Of a stretch of DNA of 64,000 bases, positions 1 through 7,242 are shown piece after piece. The notes under the pieces are model-generated. The model was given only the letters and a program-made list of their open reading frames with translations. It searched no databases and was not told where the DNA came from. The stretch's first letter is position 1, and each line of letters starts with the position of its first letter. The position numbers and the translations under genes are program-made. Source of the stretch: Pseudooceanicola atlanticus (GTDB lineage Bacteria > Pseudomonadota > Alphaproteobacteria > Rhodobacterales > Rhodobacteraceae). The stretch is taken from the NCBI RefSeq assembly GCF_000768315.1, contig NZ_AQQX01000011.1, positions 46,928-110,927 of the forward strand, written 5' to 3'.

Positions 1-1041
1 GCGCTGCAACGCGATGCGCAGGACGATCTTGCCGGACCGGGCGGACCAGCCCAGCTTTTTCTCTGCCGTTTCAAGGCCCTGCATCCGGCAGCAGCATTCC
101 AGCACGACGTCGCCCAGGCCCGGCCCGAGCGCGGCCAGCGCGGCGCTGACCCGTTCGCGGGCAGCGGCGGCTCCGCGCAACGGACGATCCCCCGTGCGAC
201 CGGGGCCGGAGGTCCCGGCGGTCAGGTAATCGTTCCAGTTGGTGGTAACCCGCGGTTCCATATGCGCCAATTCGAAATCGTCCTGGATGCGCTGTGCGGC
301 GCGGACGAGATCGCCCGAGAGGAAGGGCGAGCCGTCTCGATCCCGGCGGCGCGACAGGGCCAGGACCGGCGTGTCGAGGATGCCGATCCTCTGGCGCTGC
401 GCGTTGCGCTTTTCCTCTTTCGCGCGGCGGAAGGCGGCGGGGCCTTCCGCAAAGCCGAAGGCGCGGTTCTCGGCACTGGCGATCAGGTCTTTCAGCGCGT
501 TGCGCCCCGACACTGTCAGCCGGTATTGCGACACCGCGCCGGGATTGGCGCAGCTGATCCACTGGTTCAGCGCCAGCGCGCGGGCGATCCGGCGTTCGAC
601 AACGCCCAGCCTGTGGGTCGTGCCGTCGGGCGTGTCCCGCACGATTACGGCGCGATCCATTTTCTGCGCGACGGCCAGGACAGCGCCCGGTTGAGCCAGT
701 CGGCGCAGCACCGGCACGGCCTCTTTTTCCAGATCGGCGGGCATGGCCTGCGCCTCGTCCGGGGAAAAGCCCGGCATGTCGCGCCCAGATGTTTCGAATT
801 CCGAAACAGTATCGCGCGTGCCGCATCGCCCCAGAACCGCCAGCGCCTCGTCCACCAGCAGATCGTCACGGGCGTTTTCGACCTGGCGGATCTGGCGCAA
901 GATGGTGGAGGCGTGGCAGCCATCCTCCCGCGCCAGAGCGCGGATCGACAGACCCCCCTCCGTATGAGCAATATAACGGCGGACGGGCTCTGACACCCAA
1001 TGTGGCAGCGCGTGTTTATGCTCCGTCAGCTCCTGTTTCAT
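1..1041 (-). CDS. DUF6456 domain protein with N-terminal helix-turn-helix (3' end beyond window)
   Basis: The frame is open from an ATG at 1041 to the left window edge (347 codons), so the C-terminus is missing. A strong Shine-Dalgarno AAAGGAG precedes the ATG. Residues about 1-60 begin MKQELTEHKHALPHW and contain a segment (GLSIRALAREDGCHASTILRQIR) that reads as a helix-turn-helix. The C-terminal half contains ATNWND-like and TAEKKLGWSARSGKIVLRIAL text that I associate with the DUF6456 family of Rhodobacterales; the molecular role is not known to me. It is divergent from the DUF6477 gene, a pairing I recall from this lineage. A DNA-binding role is inferred only from the N-terminal helix-turn-helix. 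Confidence 0.8.
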   Translation of the reverse strand, partial: MKQELTEHKHALPHWVSEPVRRYIAHTEGGLSIRALAREDGCHASTILRQIRQVENARDDLLVDEALAVLGRCGTRDTVSEFETSGRDMPGFSPDEAQAMPADLEKEAVPVLRRLAQPGAVLAVAQKMDRAVIVRDTPDGTTHRLGVVERRIARALALNQWISCANPGAVSQYRLTVSGRNALKDLIASAENRAFGFAEGPAAFRRAKEEKRNAQRQRIGILDTPVLALSRRRDRDGSPFLSGDLVRAAQRIQDDFELAHMEPRVTTNWNDYLTAGTSGPGRTGDRPLRGAAAARERVSAALAALGPGLGDVVLECCCRMQGLETAEKKLGWSARSGKIVLRIALQR

Positions 1042-1145
1042 GGCAACACTCCTTTCATGTTCCCGAGCGGCGAAATGCCTTGTCGCACGTGTCGGAAACT
1101 GTACCCCAGCGAGCCTTGAGACTGACTCGTTAATAGTTTCCTAAA

Positions 1146-1160
1146 GGTTAACAATTAACC
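1146..1160. promoter_or_regulatory. palindrome GGTTAA-CAA-TTAACC in divergent promoter region
   Basis: A perfect 6-3-6 bp inverted repeat sits in the 246-bp space between the divergent DUF6456 and DUF6477 genes, in a locally AT-rich stretch (1130-1175) that also carries further TTAA words. The spacing between TTAA words is not the 7 bp of a canonical CtrA site, so the binding protein is unknown. The remainder of 1042-1287 shows no gene. Confidence 0.35.
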
Positions 1161-1287
1161 ATGTTTAAGGAGTTTGTTTCCAATAGGTGAATGAATTCCG
1201 GGGGCACCGTTCTTCATAATCGGGCTTTGGGCAACGCAACCTTGGGCTGTGCCAACCTGCCTGCCATCCAGAGAATTGGAGGATGAC

Positions 1288-1572
1288 ATGCAGGATCTGA
1301 TGGGCAAGCTGGGCGCGTTGCGCCGCCCGCAACTGATGGTGACAGCGGCGCAGAAGGGCGCGGACGGCTATGATCGCGAACGTGACCTGCCGGTGTTGCT
1401 GGGCCGGGTGCCGCGGTGCGGCCCGGCGATGATGGCGTTGCTGGAACAGGAAGAGGCGATGGAGGCCTGTCGGGTGAGCCGCATGCCGGGCTATGCGGCG
1501 GCGGATCATCTGATGGTGCTGATCGCCCTAATGGGCGAGGCGCGGGAATTGCGCCGTCTCCAGCTGGTCTGA
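1288..1572 (+). CDS. DUF6477 family protein
   Basis: A 94-residue protein starting MQDLMGKLGALRRPQLM. The ATG at 1288 is preceded by GGAGG (1278-1282) at good spacing, which decides this start over an in-frame ATG at 1249. The sequence is helical, with a basic LRRPQL segment, the RERDLPVLL segment and a C-terminal HLMVLIALMGEAREL helix. These match my recollection of the small DUF6477 family restricted to Rhodobacterales; the function is not known. It lies divergent to the DUF6456 gene, with the palindrome at 1146 between them. The downstream neighbour is convergent, and a GC hairpin separates the two. Confidence 0.75.
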   Translation: MQDLMGKLGALRRPQLMVTAAQKGADGYDRERDLPVLLGRVPRCGPAMMALLEQEEAMEACRVSRMPGYAAADHLMVLIALMGEARELRRLQLV

Positions 1573-1580
1573 GAGAGCCG

Positions 1581-1601
1581 CGCGCCCCTGGTCGGGGCGC
1601 G
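1581..1601. terminator. GC hairpin between convergent genes
   Basis: CGCGCCCC, loop TGGTC, GGGGCGCG. An 8-bp perfect stem lies in the 36-bp gap between the convergent DUF6477 and mttB-like genes. There is no clear U-tract on either strand, so intrinsic termination is only plausible. Confidence 0.45.
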
Positions 1602-1608
1602 GGAAGGA

Positions 1609-3156
1609 TCACATGAAGGCGTCGGGCATTTCCGCCTTGCGGTTGGCGACATAGCCGGCCAGCGCCTCGGCAATGCCGGGGTCGAGCTGCGGGGCCTGGT
1701 AGCTGTTGAGCAGCTTGGTCACCCGTTCGCTGGCGAGGATCTGCGAATTGCGCCCGCCTTCCTCGTCCCAGGTCTCATAGGGTTTGTAATCCAGCACCTC
1801 GGTCCGCCAGAAGGCCTGTTTGAAGTTCGCCTGGGTGTGGGCGCAGCCCAGGTAATGGCCACCCGGACCGACCTCGCGGATGGCGTCCATGGCCTGGGCG
1901 TTTTCGTCATAGGCGACGCCGGCGGCCATCTTGTGCAGGGTGCCCAGCTGGTCCGCGTCGAGCACGAATTTCTCGAACGAGGAGACCAGGCCGCCTTCGA
2001 GCCAGCCACAGGCGTGCAGCATGAAGTTGACGCCACCGAGCAGAGCGGCGTTCAACGTGTTGGCGGTTTCATAGGCGGCCTGGGCGTCGGGCAGCTTGGA
2101 GCCGCAGAGCGACCCGCCGGAGCGGAAGGGCAGACCCAGGCGGCGGGCCAGCTGGCCGGCGCCGTAGAGGATCTGCGAGGCTTCGGGGGTGCCGAAGGTG
2201 GGCGCGCCCGAGTTCATGTCGATCGAGGTCACGAAGGCGCCGAAGATCACCGGCGCGCCGGGGCGGACCAGCTGGGAATAGGCGATGCCGGCCAGCACCT
2301 CGGCCAGGACCTGGGTCAGGGTGCCGACGACCGACACGGGCGCCATGGCCCCACCCACGATGAAGGGCGAGATGATGCAGGCCTGGTTGTTGGCTGCGTA
2401 GACCTCGAGCGCGCCCATCATCACGTCGTCGAAGGTGAGCGGCGAGTTGATGTTGATGAGCGAGGTCATCACGGTGTTCTGCTGGACGAAATCCTCACCG
2501 AAGAGGATGCCGCACATGTCGACGCAATCCTGCGCGCGGGAGGGTTCGGTGACCGAGCCCATGAACGGCTTGTCGGTCAGGGTCATGTGGGCGCGCAGCA
2601 TGTCGAAATGCCGCTTGTTCACCGGCAGGTCGGTGGGTTCGCAGACGGTGCCGCCGGAATGCTGGACCCATTTGGACATGTGGCCGAGCTTCACGAAATT
2701 GCGGAAATCCTCCATCGTGGCGTAGCGGCGGCCGCCGTCCAGATCGCGGACGAAGGGCGGGCCGTAGACCGGGGCCAGGACCAGGTTTTTTCCACCGATT
2801 TCAACGTTCTTCGCGGGGTTGCGCGCGTGCTGGGTGAAGGTGGACGGGGCCGTCGCGCAGAGCTTGCGGGCCAGGCCACGGGGGATGTGCACGCGTTCGC
2901 CCTGCACATCGGCACCGGCGTCGCGCCAGCGTTGCAGCGCGCCGGGGTTGTTGACGAAATTCACGCCGATCTCTTCGAGAACGGTTTCGGCGTTGGCCTC
3001 GATGATCTCGAGCGCCTCTTCGTTCAACAGCTCCATGTTGGGGATGTTGCGGGTGATGGTCGGGGCCGTGTCGATGGTCACGGCCGTCCGTTCCGCGCGT
3101 CGTGCCGCGCCGCCTCCGGATCTGCCGCGCCGTGTCCGTGCTGCCGCTTCGCTCAT
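1609..3156 (-). CDS. trimethylamine methyltransferase (MttB) family protein, non-pyrrolysine type
   Basis: A 515-residue protein matching the MttB superfamily, corrinoid-dependent methyltransferases that move a methyl group from a quaternary or tertiary amine to a corrinoid protein. The reading frame is complete without an in-frame amber codon, so it belongs to the non-pyrrolysine branch whose characterised members demethylate glycine betaine or proline betaine. The substrate here cannot be read from sequence. The first 25 residues are basic and Gly/Ala-rich (RRGRSGGGAARRAERTA) and probably disordered; the barrel domain follows. GAGGG precedes the ATG at 3156. No corrinoid protein is adjacent, but one is encoded at 48131-48835 together with DUF1638, and functional pairing is an inference. 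Confidence 0.88.
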   Translation of the reverse strand: MSEAAARTRRGRSGGGAARRAERTAVTIDTAPTITRNIPNMELLNEEALEIIEANAETVLEEIGVNFVNNPGALQRWRDAGADVQGERVHIPRGLARKLCATAPSTFTQHARNPAKNVEIGGKNLVLAPVYGPPFVRDLDGGRRYATMEDFRNFVKLGHMSKWVQHSGGTVCEPTDLPVNKRHFDMLRAHMTLTDKPFMGSVTEPSRAQDCVDMCGILFGEDFVQQNTVMTSLININSPLTFDDVMMGALEVYAANNQACIISPFIVGGAMAPVSVVGTLTQVLAEVLAGIAYSQLVRPGAPVIFGAFVTSIDMNSGAPTFGTPEASQILYGAGQLARRLGLPFRSGGSLCGSKLPDAQAAYETANTLNAALLGGVNFMLHACGWLEGGLVSSFEKFVLDADQLGTLHKMAAGVAYDENAQAMDAIREVGPGGHYLGCAHTQANFKQAFWRTEVLDYKPYETWDEEGGRNSQILASERVTKLLNSYQAPQLDPGIAEALAGYVANRKAEMPDAFM

Positions 3157-3355
3157 GTCACGCCCTCACAATTCTGGGCCCGGCGGGATGCCGGGGTTTC
3201 CCAGACCATATCCCGCGCATCCGGTCCGAGAGGCGCGGATTCCGGCGCTCGCGTGGAAAAAGCGACATTTGCCGTCCCGGCGGGCGGATCCACCCGGGGG
3301 GATGCCCATTGTCAGGGCAGATTGCCAAACAGACGCAAAACGATAAGGTCCGCTT

Positions 3356-4297
3356 ATGTATGTGACCCTGCGCCAGCTGACCTATTTCCAGGCCCTCGCC
3401 AAGGAGGGCAATTTCGGCCGTGCCGCGTTGGCCTGCCGGGTCTCGCAGCCCGCGCTGTCGATGCAGATCAAGGAAATGGAGGCCGAGCTGGGCGCGGCAC
3501 TTGTCGAACGCAAGGCGCGGCAGGTGGTGCTGACCCCGTTCGGGCGGCGCATCCTGGATCATGCCGATGCCGTCCTGGCCGAGATGCGGCGGATGGAGGA
3601 ATCGGCCCGCTGGAAAGAGGGGCTGTCGGGCAAGCTGGCGCTCGGGGTGATTCCGACCATCGCGCCCTACCTGCTGCCCGGACTGCTGGCGCGATTGCGG
3701 GCGGGCGATATCGCGCTGGACGTGCAGGTGCAGGAGGGCAAGACCGCCCGGCTGCTGGACGATCTGCGCCAGGGCCGGCTGGATGCCGCGATCTTGGCGC
3801 TTCCGGCGGGCGGCGAGGGCGTGCTGGAACGGCCGCTGTTCCAGGACCGGTTCCTGCTGGCCGGATCGGAGGGGCGGATGGCCGCCCTTGGTGCCCGGGC
3901 GGAAACCCTGAGGCCGGACGAGATCGGCCCGAGCCAGTTGATGCTGCTGGAGGACGGTCATTGCCTGACCGACCAGGCGCTGGAGGTCTGCGGACGCGGG
4001 CAGGGCCATGCCCATGTGAATATGGGGGCATCGTCGCTGGCGACGCTGTCGCGGCTGGTCGCGGCGGGGTTCGGCCTGACGCTGCTGCCGGAGCTGGCCG
4101 TGGCCACGGAGGCGCGCGACCTGACTTTGCTGCGGTTCGCATCGCCCGAACCGTTCCGCGAGATCGGACTGGTGCGCCGTGCGACGTCGCCCGAGGGCGG
4201 GTGGTTCGATGCATTGGCCGAAATCATCACCCGCACCGGCGAAGATCTGGTTGCGGCAACCCGCCACGGGGCGGGGCAGAATGGCGCAGGGCATTGA
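3356..4297 (+). CDS. oxyR: OxyR-type LysR-family peroxide-responsive regulator
   Basis: A 313-residue LysR-type regulator with an N-terminal winged helix-turn-helix (about 1-60, VSQPALSMQIKEMEAELG) and a substrate-like sensing domain. It carries the OxyR signature LEDGHCLTDQALEVC with Cys203 and Cys212, nine residues apart as Cys199 and Cys208 are in E. coli OxyR, followed by ASLATL-like and VAAGFGLTLLPELAV text close to the E. coli protein. This supports a thiol-based H2O2 sensor rather than a generic LysR. It lies 54 bp upstream of the bd-oxidase operon on the same strand, while katG/ahpC-type targets are not adjacent. The ATG at 3356 has only a weak AAGG before it. Confidence 0.85.
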   Translation: MYVTLRQLTYFQALAKEGNFGRAALACRVSQPALSMQIKEMEAELGAALVERKARQVVLTPFGRRILDHADAVLAEMRRMEESARWKEGLSGKLALGVIPTIAPYLLPGLLARLRAGDIALDVQVQEGKTARLLDDLRQGRLDAAILALPAGGEGVLERPLFQDRFLLAGSEGRMAALGARAETLRPDEIGPSQLMLLEDGHCLTDQALEVCGRGQGHAHVNMGASSLATLSRLVAAGFGLTLLPELAVATEARDLTLLRFASPEPFREIGLVRRATSPEGGWFDALAEIITRTGEDLVAATRHGAGQNGAGH

Positions 4298-4318
4298 ATA
4301 CCAACGGGATGCCATACC

Positions 4319-4338
4319 TTAGATACAAATGTATCTAA
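4319..4338. promoter_or_regulatory. perfect 9-2-9 palindrome upstream of cydA
   Basis: TTAGATACA, AA, TGTATCTAA forms a perfect 9-bp inverted repeat in the 54-bp gap between oxyR and cydA, ending 13 bp before the cydA ATG. A possible -35 (TTGAAT, 4294-4299) and -10 (TACCTT, 4315-4320) would place the palindrome over the -10/start region, typical of a repressor operator. The binding factor is unidentified. The short AT-rich symmetric form would suit an Rrf2, MarR or TetR type dimer better than OxyR. Confidence 0.6.
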
Positions 4339-4351
4339 TGCGGATGGCACC

Positions 4352-5761
4352 ATGTTTGACGCGACTGCACTGGAATTGGCCCGGTTCCAATTCGCCTTTA
4401 CCGTGGCCTTTCACATTATCTTTCCGGCCTTTTCGATTGGCCTTGCCTCTTATCTGGCGGTTCTGAACGGGCTGCATTTATGGACCGGGCGTGATGTTTT
4501 CATGCGCCTTTTCGATTACTGGAAGACGATCTTTGCCGTTGCTTTTGGCATGGGCGTCGTTTCGGGCATCGTGATGTCCTATCAATTCGGCACCAACTGG
4601 TCGGTCTTTTCCGACAAGACCGGCCCGATCCTGGGCCCGATGATGGGCTACGAGGTGCTGTCGGCGTTCTTCCTCGAGGCCGGGTTCCTGGGCGTGATGC
4701 TGTTCGGGCGGTCCCGCGTGGGACCCAGGCTGCATTTCTTTGCCACGCTGATGGTGGCCATCGGCACGCTGGGCTCGGCCTTCTGGATCCTGTCGGTGAA
4801 TTCCTGGATGCAGACGCCCGCGGGCTACGCCATCAACGCGGCCGGGCAGTTCATCCCCGAGGATTGGTGGGCCATCGTCTTCAACCCGTCCTTCCCGTAT
4901 CGCTTCGTTCACATGGTGCTGGCGGCCTACCTGACGACCGCGCTGGTCGTCGGCGGGGTCGGGGGCTGGCACCTGCTGCGCGACCGGTCGGCCGATGCGC
5001 CGCGCATGATGTTCGCCATGGCCATGGGCATGCTGGTCGTCACCGCGCCCCTGCAGATCGTCGCCGGCGACCTGCACGGGTTGAACACGCTGGAACATCA
5101 GCCCGCCAAGATCGCCGCGATGGAGGGCCATTACGAGGGCCATCCCGAAGGCCGGGCGCCGCTGATCCTGTTTGGCATTCCCGACGACGCGGCCGAAACG
5201 GTGCATTACGCGGTCGAGATCCCTTACCTGTCCTCGATCATCCTGACCCATGACCTGACCTCGCCGGTTCCCGGCCTGAAGGATTTCGCGCCCGAGGATC
5301 GCCCCTCGGCCGAGCTGGTCTTCTGGACCTTCCGCATCATGGTGGCGCTTGGCTTTGCCATGCTGGGCCTGGGGGCCTGGGGTGTCTGGTCGTGGTGGCG
5401 CGGGGCGCTGTTCAACCGGCGCGGGCTGCACCGGGCGGCCGTGGCCATGGGGCCGATGGGTTTCGTCGCGGTGCTGTGCGGCTGGATCACGACCGAGGTC
5501 GGGCGCCAGCCCTGGACGGTCTACGGGCTGTTGCGCACGGTGGATTCGGCCTCTCCGGTGGACGTGGAGGCAGTGACCGCGTCGCTGATCGGCTTCATCG
5601 TGGTCTATTTCGTGATCTTCGGGATCGGAACGCTCTACCTGCTGCTATTGATGCGCAGGCCACCGTCGGGCGGGGATCCCGACCCGGTAATGGGTCCGAA
5701 CCGGACCGCCGGCCCCGTGGCCTATTCCGAAGGGACCCAATCTGGCGGAGGACATGCGTGA
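4352..5761 (+). CDS. cydA: cytochrome bd-type (cyanide-insensitive type) quinol oxidase subunit I
   Basis: A 469-residue multi-pass membrane protein, subunit I of a bd-family terminal oxidase that oxidises quinol and reduces O2 without proton pumping. Visible ligands and conserved residues are His21 (VAFHIIFP), Glu101 and Glu109 (YEVLSAFFLEAGFLG), His187 (YRFVHM) and Met330 (WTFRIMV). It is about 50 residues shorter than E. coli CydA, consistent with the short Q-loop of the CIO subgroup. Its stop codon overlaps the cydB start (TGATG), indicating translational coupling. The C-terminal tail after about residue 440 is Pro/Gly-rich. Confidence 0.93.
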   Translation: MFDATALELARFQFAFTVAFHIIFPAFSIGLASYLAVLNGLHLWTGRDVFMRLFDYWKTIFAVAFGMGVVSGIVMSYQFGTNWSVFSDKTGPILGPMMGYEVLSAFFLEAGFLGVMLFGRSRVGPRLHFFATLMVAIGTLGSAFWILSVNSWMQTPAGYAINAAGQFIPEDWWAIVFNPSFPYRFVHMVLAAYLTTALVVGGVGGWHLLRDRSADAPRMMFAMAMGMLVVTAPLQIVAGDLHGLNTLEHQPAKIAAMEGHYEGHPEGRAPLILFGIPDDAAETVHYAVEIPYLSSIILTHDLTSPVPGLKDFAPEDRPSAELVFWTFRIMVALGFAMLGLGAWGVWSWWRGALFNRRGLHRAAVAMGPMGFVAVLCGWITTEVGRQPWTVYGLLRTVDSASPVDVEAVTASLIGFIVVYFVIFGIGTLYLLLLMRRPPSGGDPDPVMGPNRTAGPVAYSEGTQSGGGHA

Positions 5762-6771
5762 TGGATATCGGCGTTGAACTTTCCTTCATCTGGGCCGGGC
5801 TGATCGCCTTCGCGGTGCTGGCCTATGTCATCCTGGACGGGTTCGACCTGGGCACGGGGATCCTGTTTCCCGTGCTGGGCGGCGACCGTCACCGAGCGCA
5901 TGCGATGAACACGATCGCCCCGGTCTGGGACGGCAACGAGACCTGGCTGGTGCTGGGCGGCGGGGGCCTGTTCGCCGTCTTTCCGCTGGCCTATGCAGTG
6001 ATCATGCCGGCGCTCTACCCGCCGGTGATCGTGATGCTGCTGGCGCTGATCTTCCGCGGCGTGGCGTTCGAGTTCCGCCATCGCACGCCCGAACACAAGA
6101 TCCTCTGGGACATCTCTTTCTTCTTCGGATCGGTCACCGCGGCGCTGGCGCAGGGCGTGATCCTGGGCGCGCTGGTGCAGGGGATCGAGGTCGAGAACCG
6201 CGCCTATGCGGGCGGCTACTGGGACTGGCTGACGCCGTTTTCGCTGCTGACCGGGTTGGCGCTGGTCATGGGCTATGCGCTGCTGGGCGCGACCTGGCTG
6301 GTCATGAAGACCGAAGGCCCGCTGCGCGACACGGCGCGGCAGGCGGCCTGGATCGCGGGGGCGGCGACGCTGTTCCTGGTGGGGCTGGTGTCGATCCTGA
6401 CCCCGATGCTGGACAATCTGTACCTGGACCGCTGGTTCGACCGCCCGAACGTCTATTTCACGCTGTGGGTGCCGGTGGCGATGCTGGGCACGACCGCACT
6501 GTTCGTGACGGGCATGCGGAGGCGCCATGACGTCTGGCCCTTCGTGTCGGCGCTGCTGCTGTTCGGGCTGTGTTTCGTGGGGCTGGGGATCAGCTTCTAC
6601 CCCTACATGGTGCCGCACGCGATCACCATCGCCGCAGCCGCCGCGCCGGAGTCGTCGCTGTGGTTCCTGCTGGCCGGAGCGCTCGTTCTGATCCCGATGA
6701 TCCTGGGCTACACGGCCTATGCCTACTGGGTGTTCCGCGGCAAGACCGACCCGGAGGAGGGGTACCACTGA
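5761..6771 (+). CDS. cydB: cytochrome bd-type quinol oxidase subunit II
   Basis: A 336-residue membrane protein starting MDIGVELSFIWAGLIAFAVLAYVILDGFDLGTGILFP, the classic CydB N-terminus with the YxxLDGFDLG motif. The start is set by the TGATG overlap with cydA at 5759-5763. About eight hydrophobic segments are visible, as expected for the structural partner of CydA. The stop codon again overlaps the next start (TGATG at 6769-6773), so the three genes form one tightly coupled operon. Confidence 0.93.
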   Translation: MDIGVELSFIWAGLIAFAVLAYVILDGFDLGTGILFPVLGGDRHRAHAMNTIAPVWDGNETWLVLGGGGLFAVFPLAYAVIMPALYPPVIVMLLALIFRGVAFEFRHRTPEHKILWDISFFFGSVTAALAQGVILGALVQGIEVENRAYAGGYWDWLTPFSLLTGLALVMGYALLGATWLVMKTEGPLRDTARQAAWIAGAATLFLVGLVSILTPMLDNLYLDRWFDRPNVYFTLWVPVAMLGTTALFVTGMRRRHDVWPFVSALLLFGLCFVGLGISFYPYMVPHAITIAAAAAPESSLWFLLAGALVLIPMILGYTAYAYWVFRGKTDPEEGYH

Positions 6772-6875
6772 TGCGCGAACACTGGCGCCGTTGGCTATGG
6801 TTCGTCGCCCTATGGAGCGCCAGCGTCGCCGTGCTGGGCGTCGTGGCGCTGGCGATCCGGTCGGTTTTGTTGTGA
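6771..6875 (+). CDS. DUF2474 / CydX-like small subunit of bd oxidase
   Basis: A 34-residue single-span membrane peptide, MREHWRRWLWFVALWSASVA followed by a hydrophobic stretch and a basic-then-hydrophobic end (IRSVLL). It overlaps the cydB stop by the TGATG arrangement. Short one-helix proteins after cydB (CydX in E. coli, DUF2474 in Alphaproteobacteria) bind subunit I and stabilise the haems. The Trp-rich amphipathic N-terminus followed by a transmembrane helix fits the DUF2474 form. Assignment rests on position and composition because the peptide is too short for firm homology. Confidence 0.75.
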   Translation: MREHWRRWLWFVALWSASVAVLGVVALAIRSVLL

Positions 6876-7242
6876 GGGGGGAAGCTGACGCTTCTGAGTG
6901 GGTTTTCGAGCCTTCCTGAGTTGGTAATTGGGGTGGGAAGCTAAAGTTCGCAGGAGATGCGAAAGGTTTAGACTGAAGGCCCAAAGGCGGACACTTTCTG
7001 CCCGTTCGGTGTATGATCTCAAATGCTGGCAAACGCGAGTATGCGGATAGGCCGACCCGATCTAGCTAAAGTGTTTTGCTGTCCAACTGCCTCGTCGCGC
7101 GAGAGGTCGGCCGGGAGTACAAAGCAAAATGGCTGCGGGGGCCGTCAAAGTAGAGATCCAGAGATTCCGTGTAATTCGTCATTAGGGATATTAGCGGATC
7201 GGGTGTTATTATGGCGTACACGCTGATAAAAAGAGAGAGATT
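6876..7242. other. gene-free stretch at the left edge of the low-GC patch
   Basis: 367 bp without a convincing reading frame. Base composition drops from the GC-rich cyd operon to a more even mixture, and the run before the next start is AT-rich, with a TATTAT word at 7207-7212 that could serve as a -10. No direct repeats or integrase remnants were seen at the cyd-side boundary. Confidence 0.5.

Noticed and set aside
1130..1175. CtrA-binding site (TTAA-N7-TTAA)
   Set aside because: The spacing between successive TTAA words is 3, 6 or 14 bp instead of 7.
1609..3156. Pyrrolysine-containing MttB
   Set aside because: The frame is continuous to the family length without an internal amber codon, so the non-Pyl type is preferred.
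1837..4338. 833-codon plus-strand frame covering the mttB-like gene
   Set aside because: It is antisense to mttB and out of frame with oxyR, with no recognisable domain.
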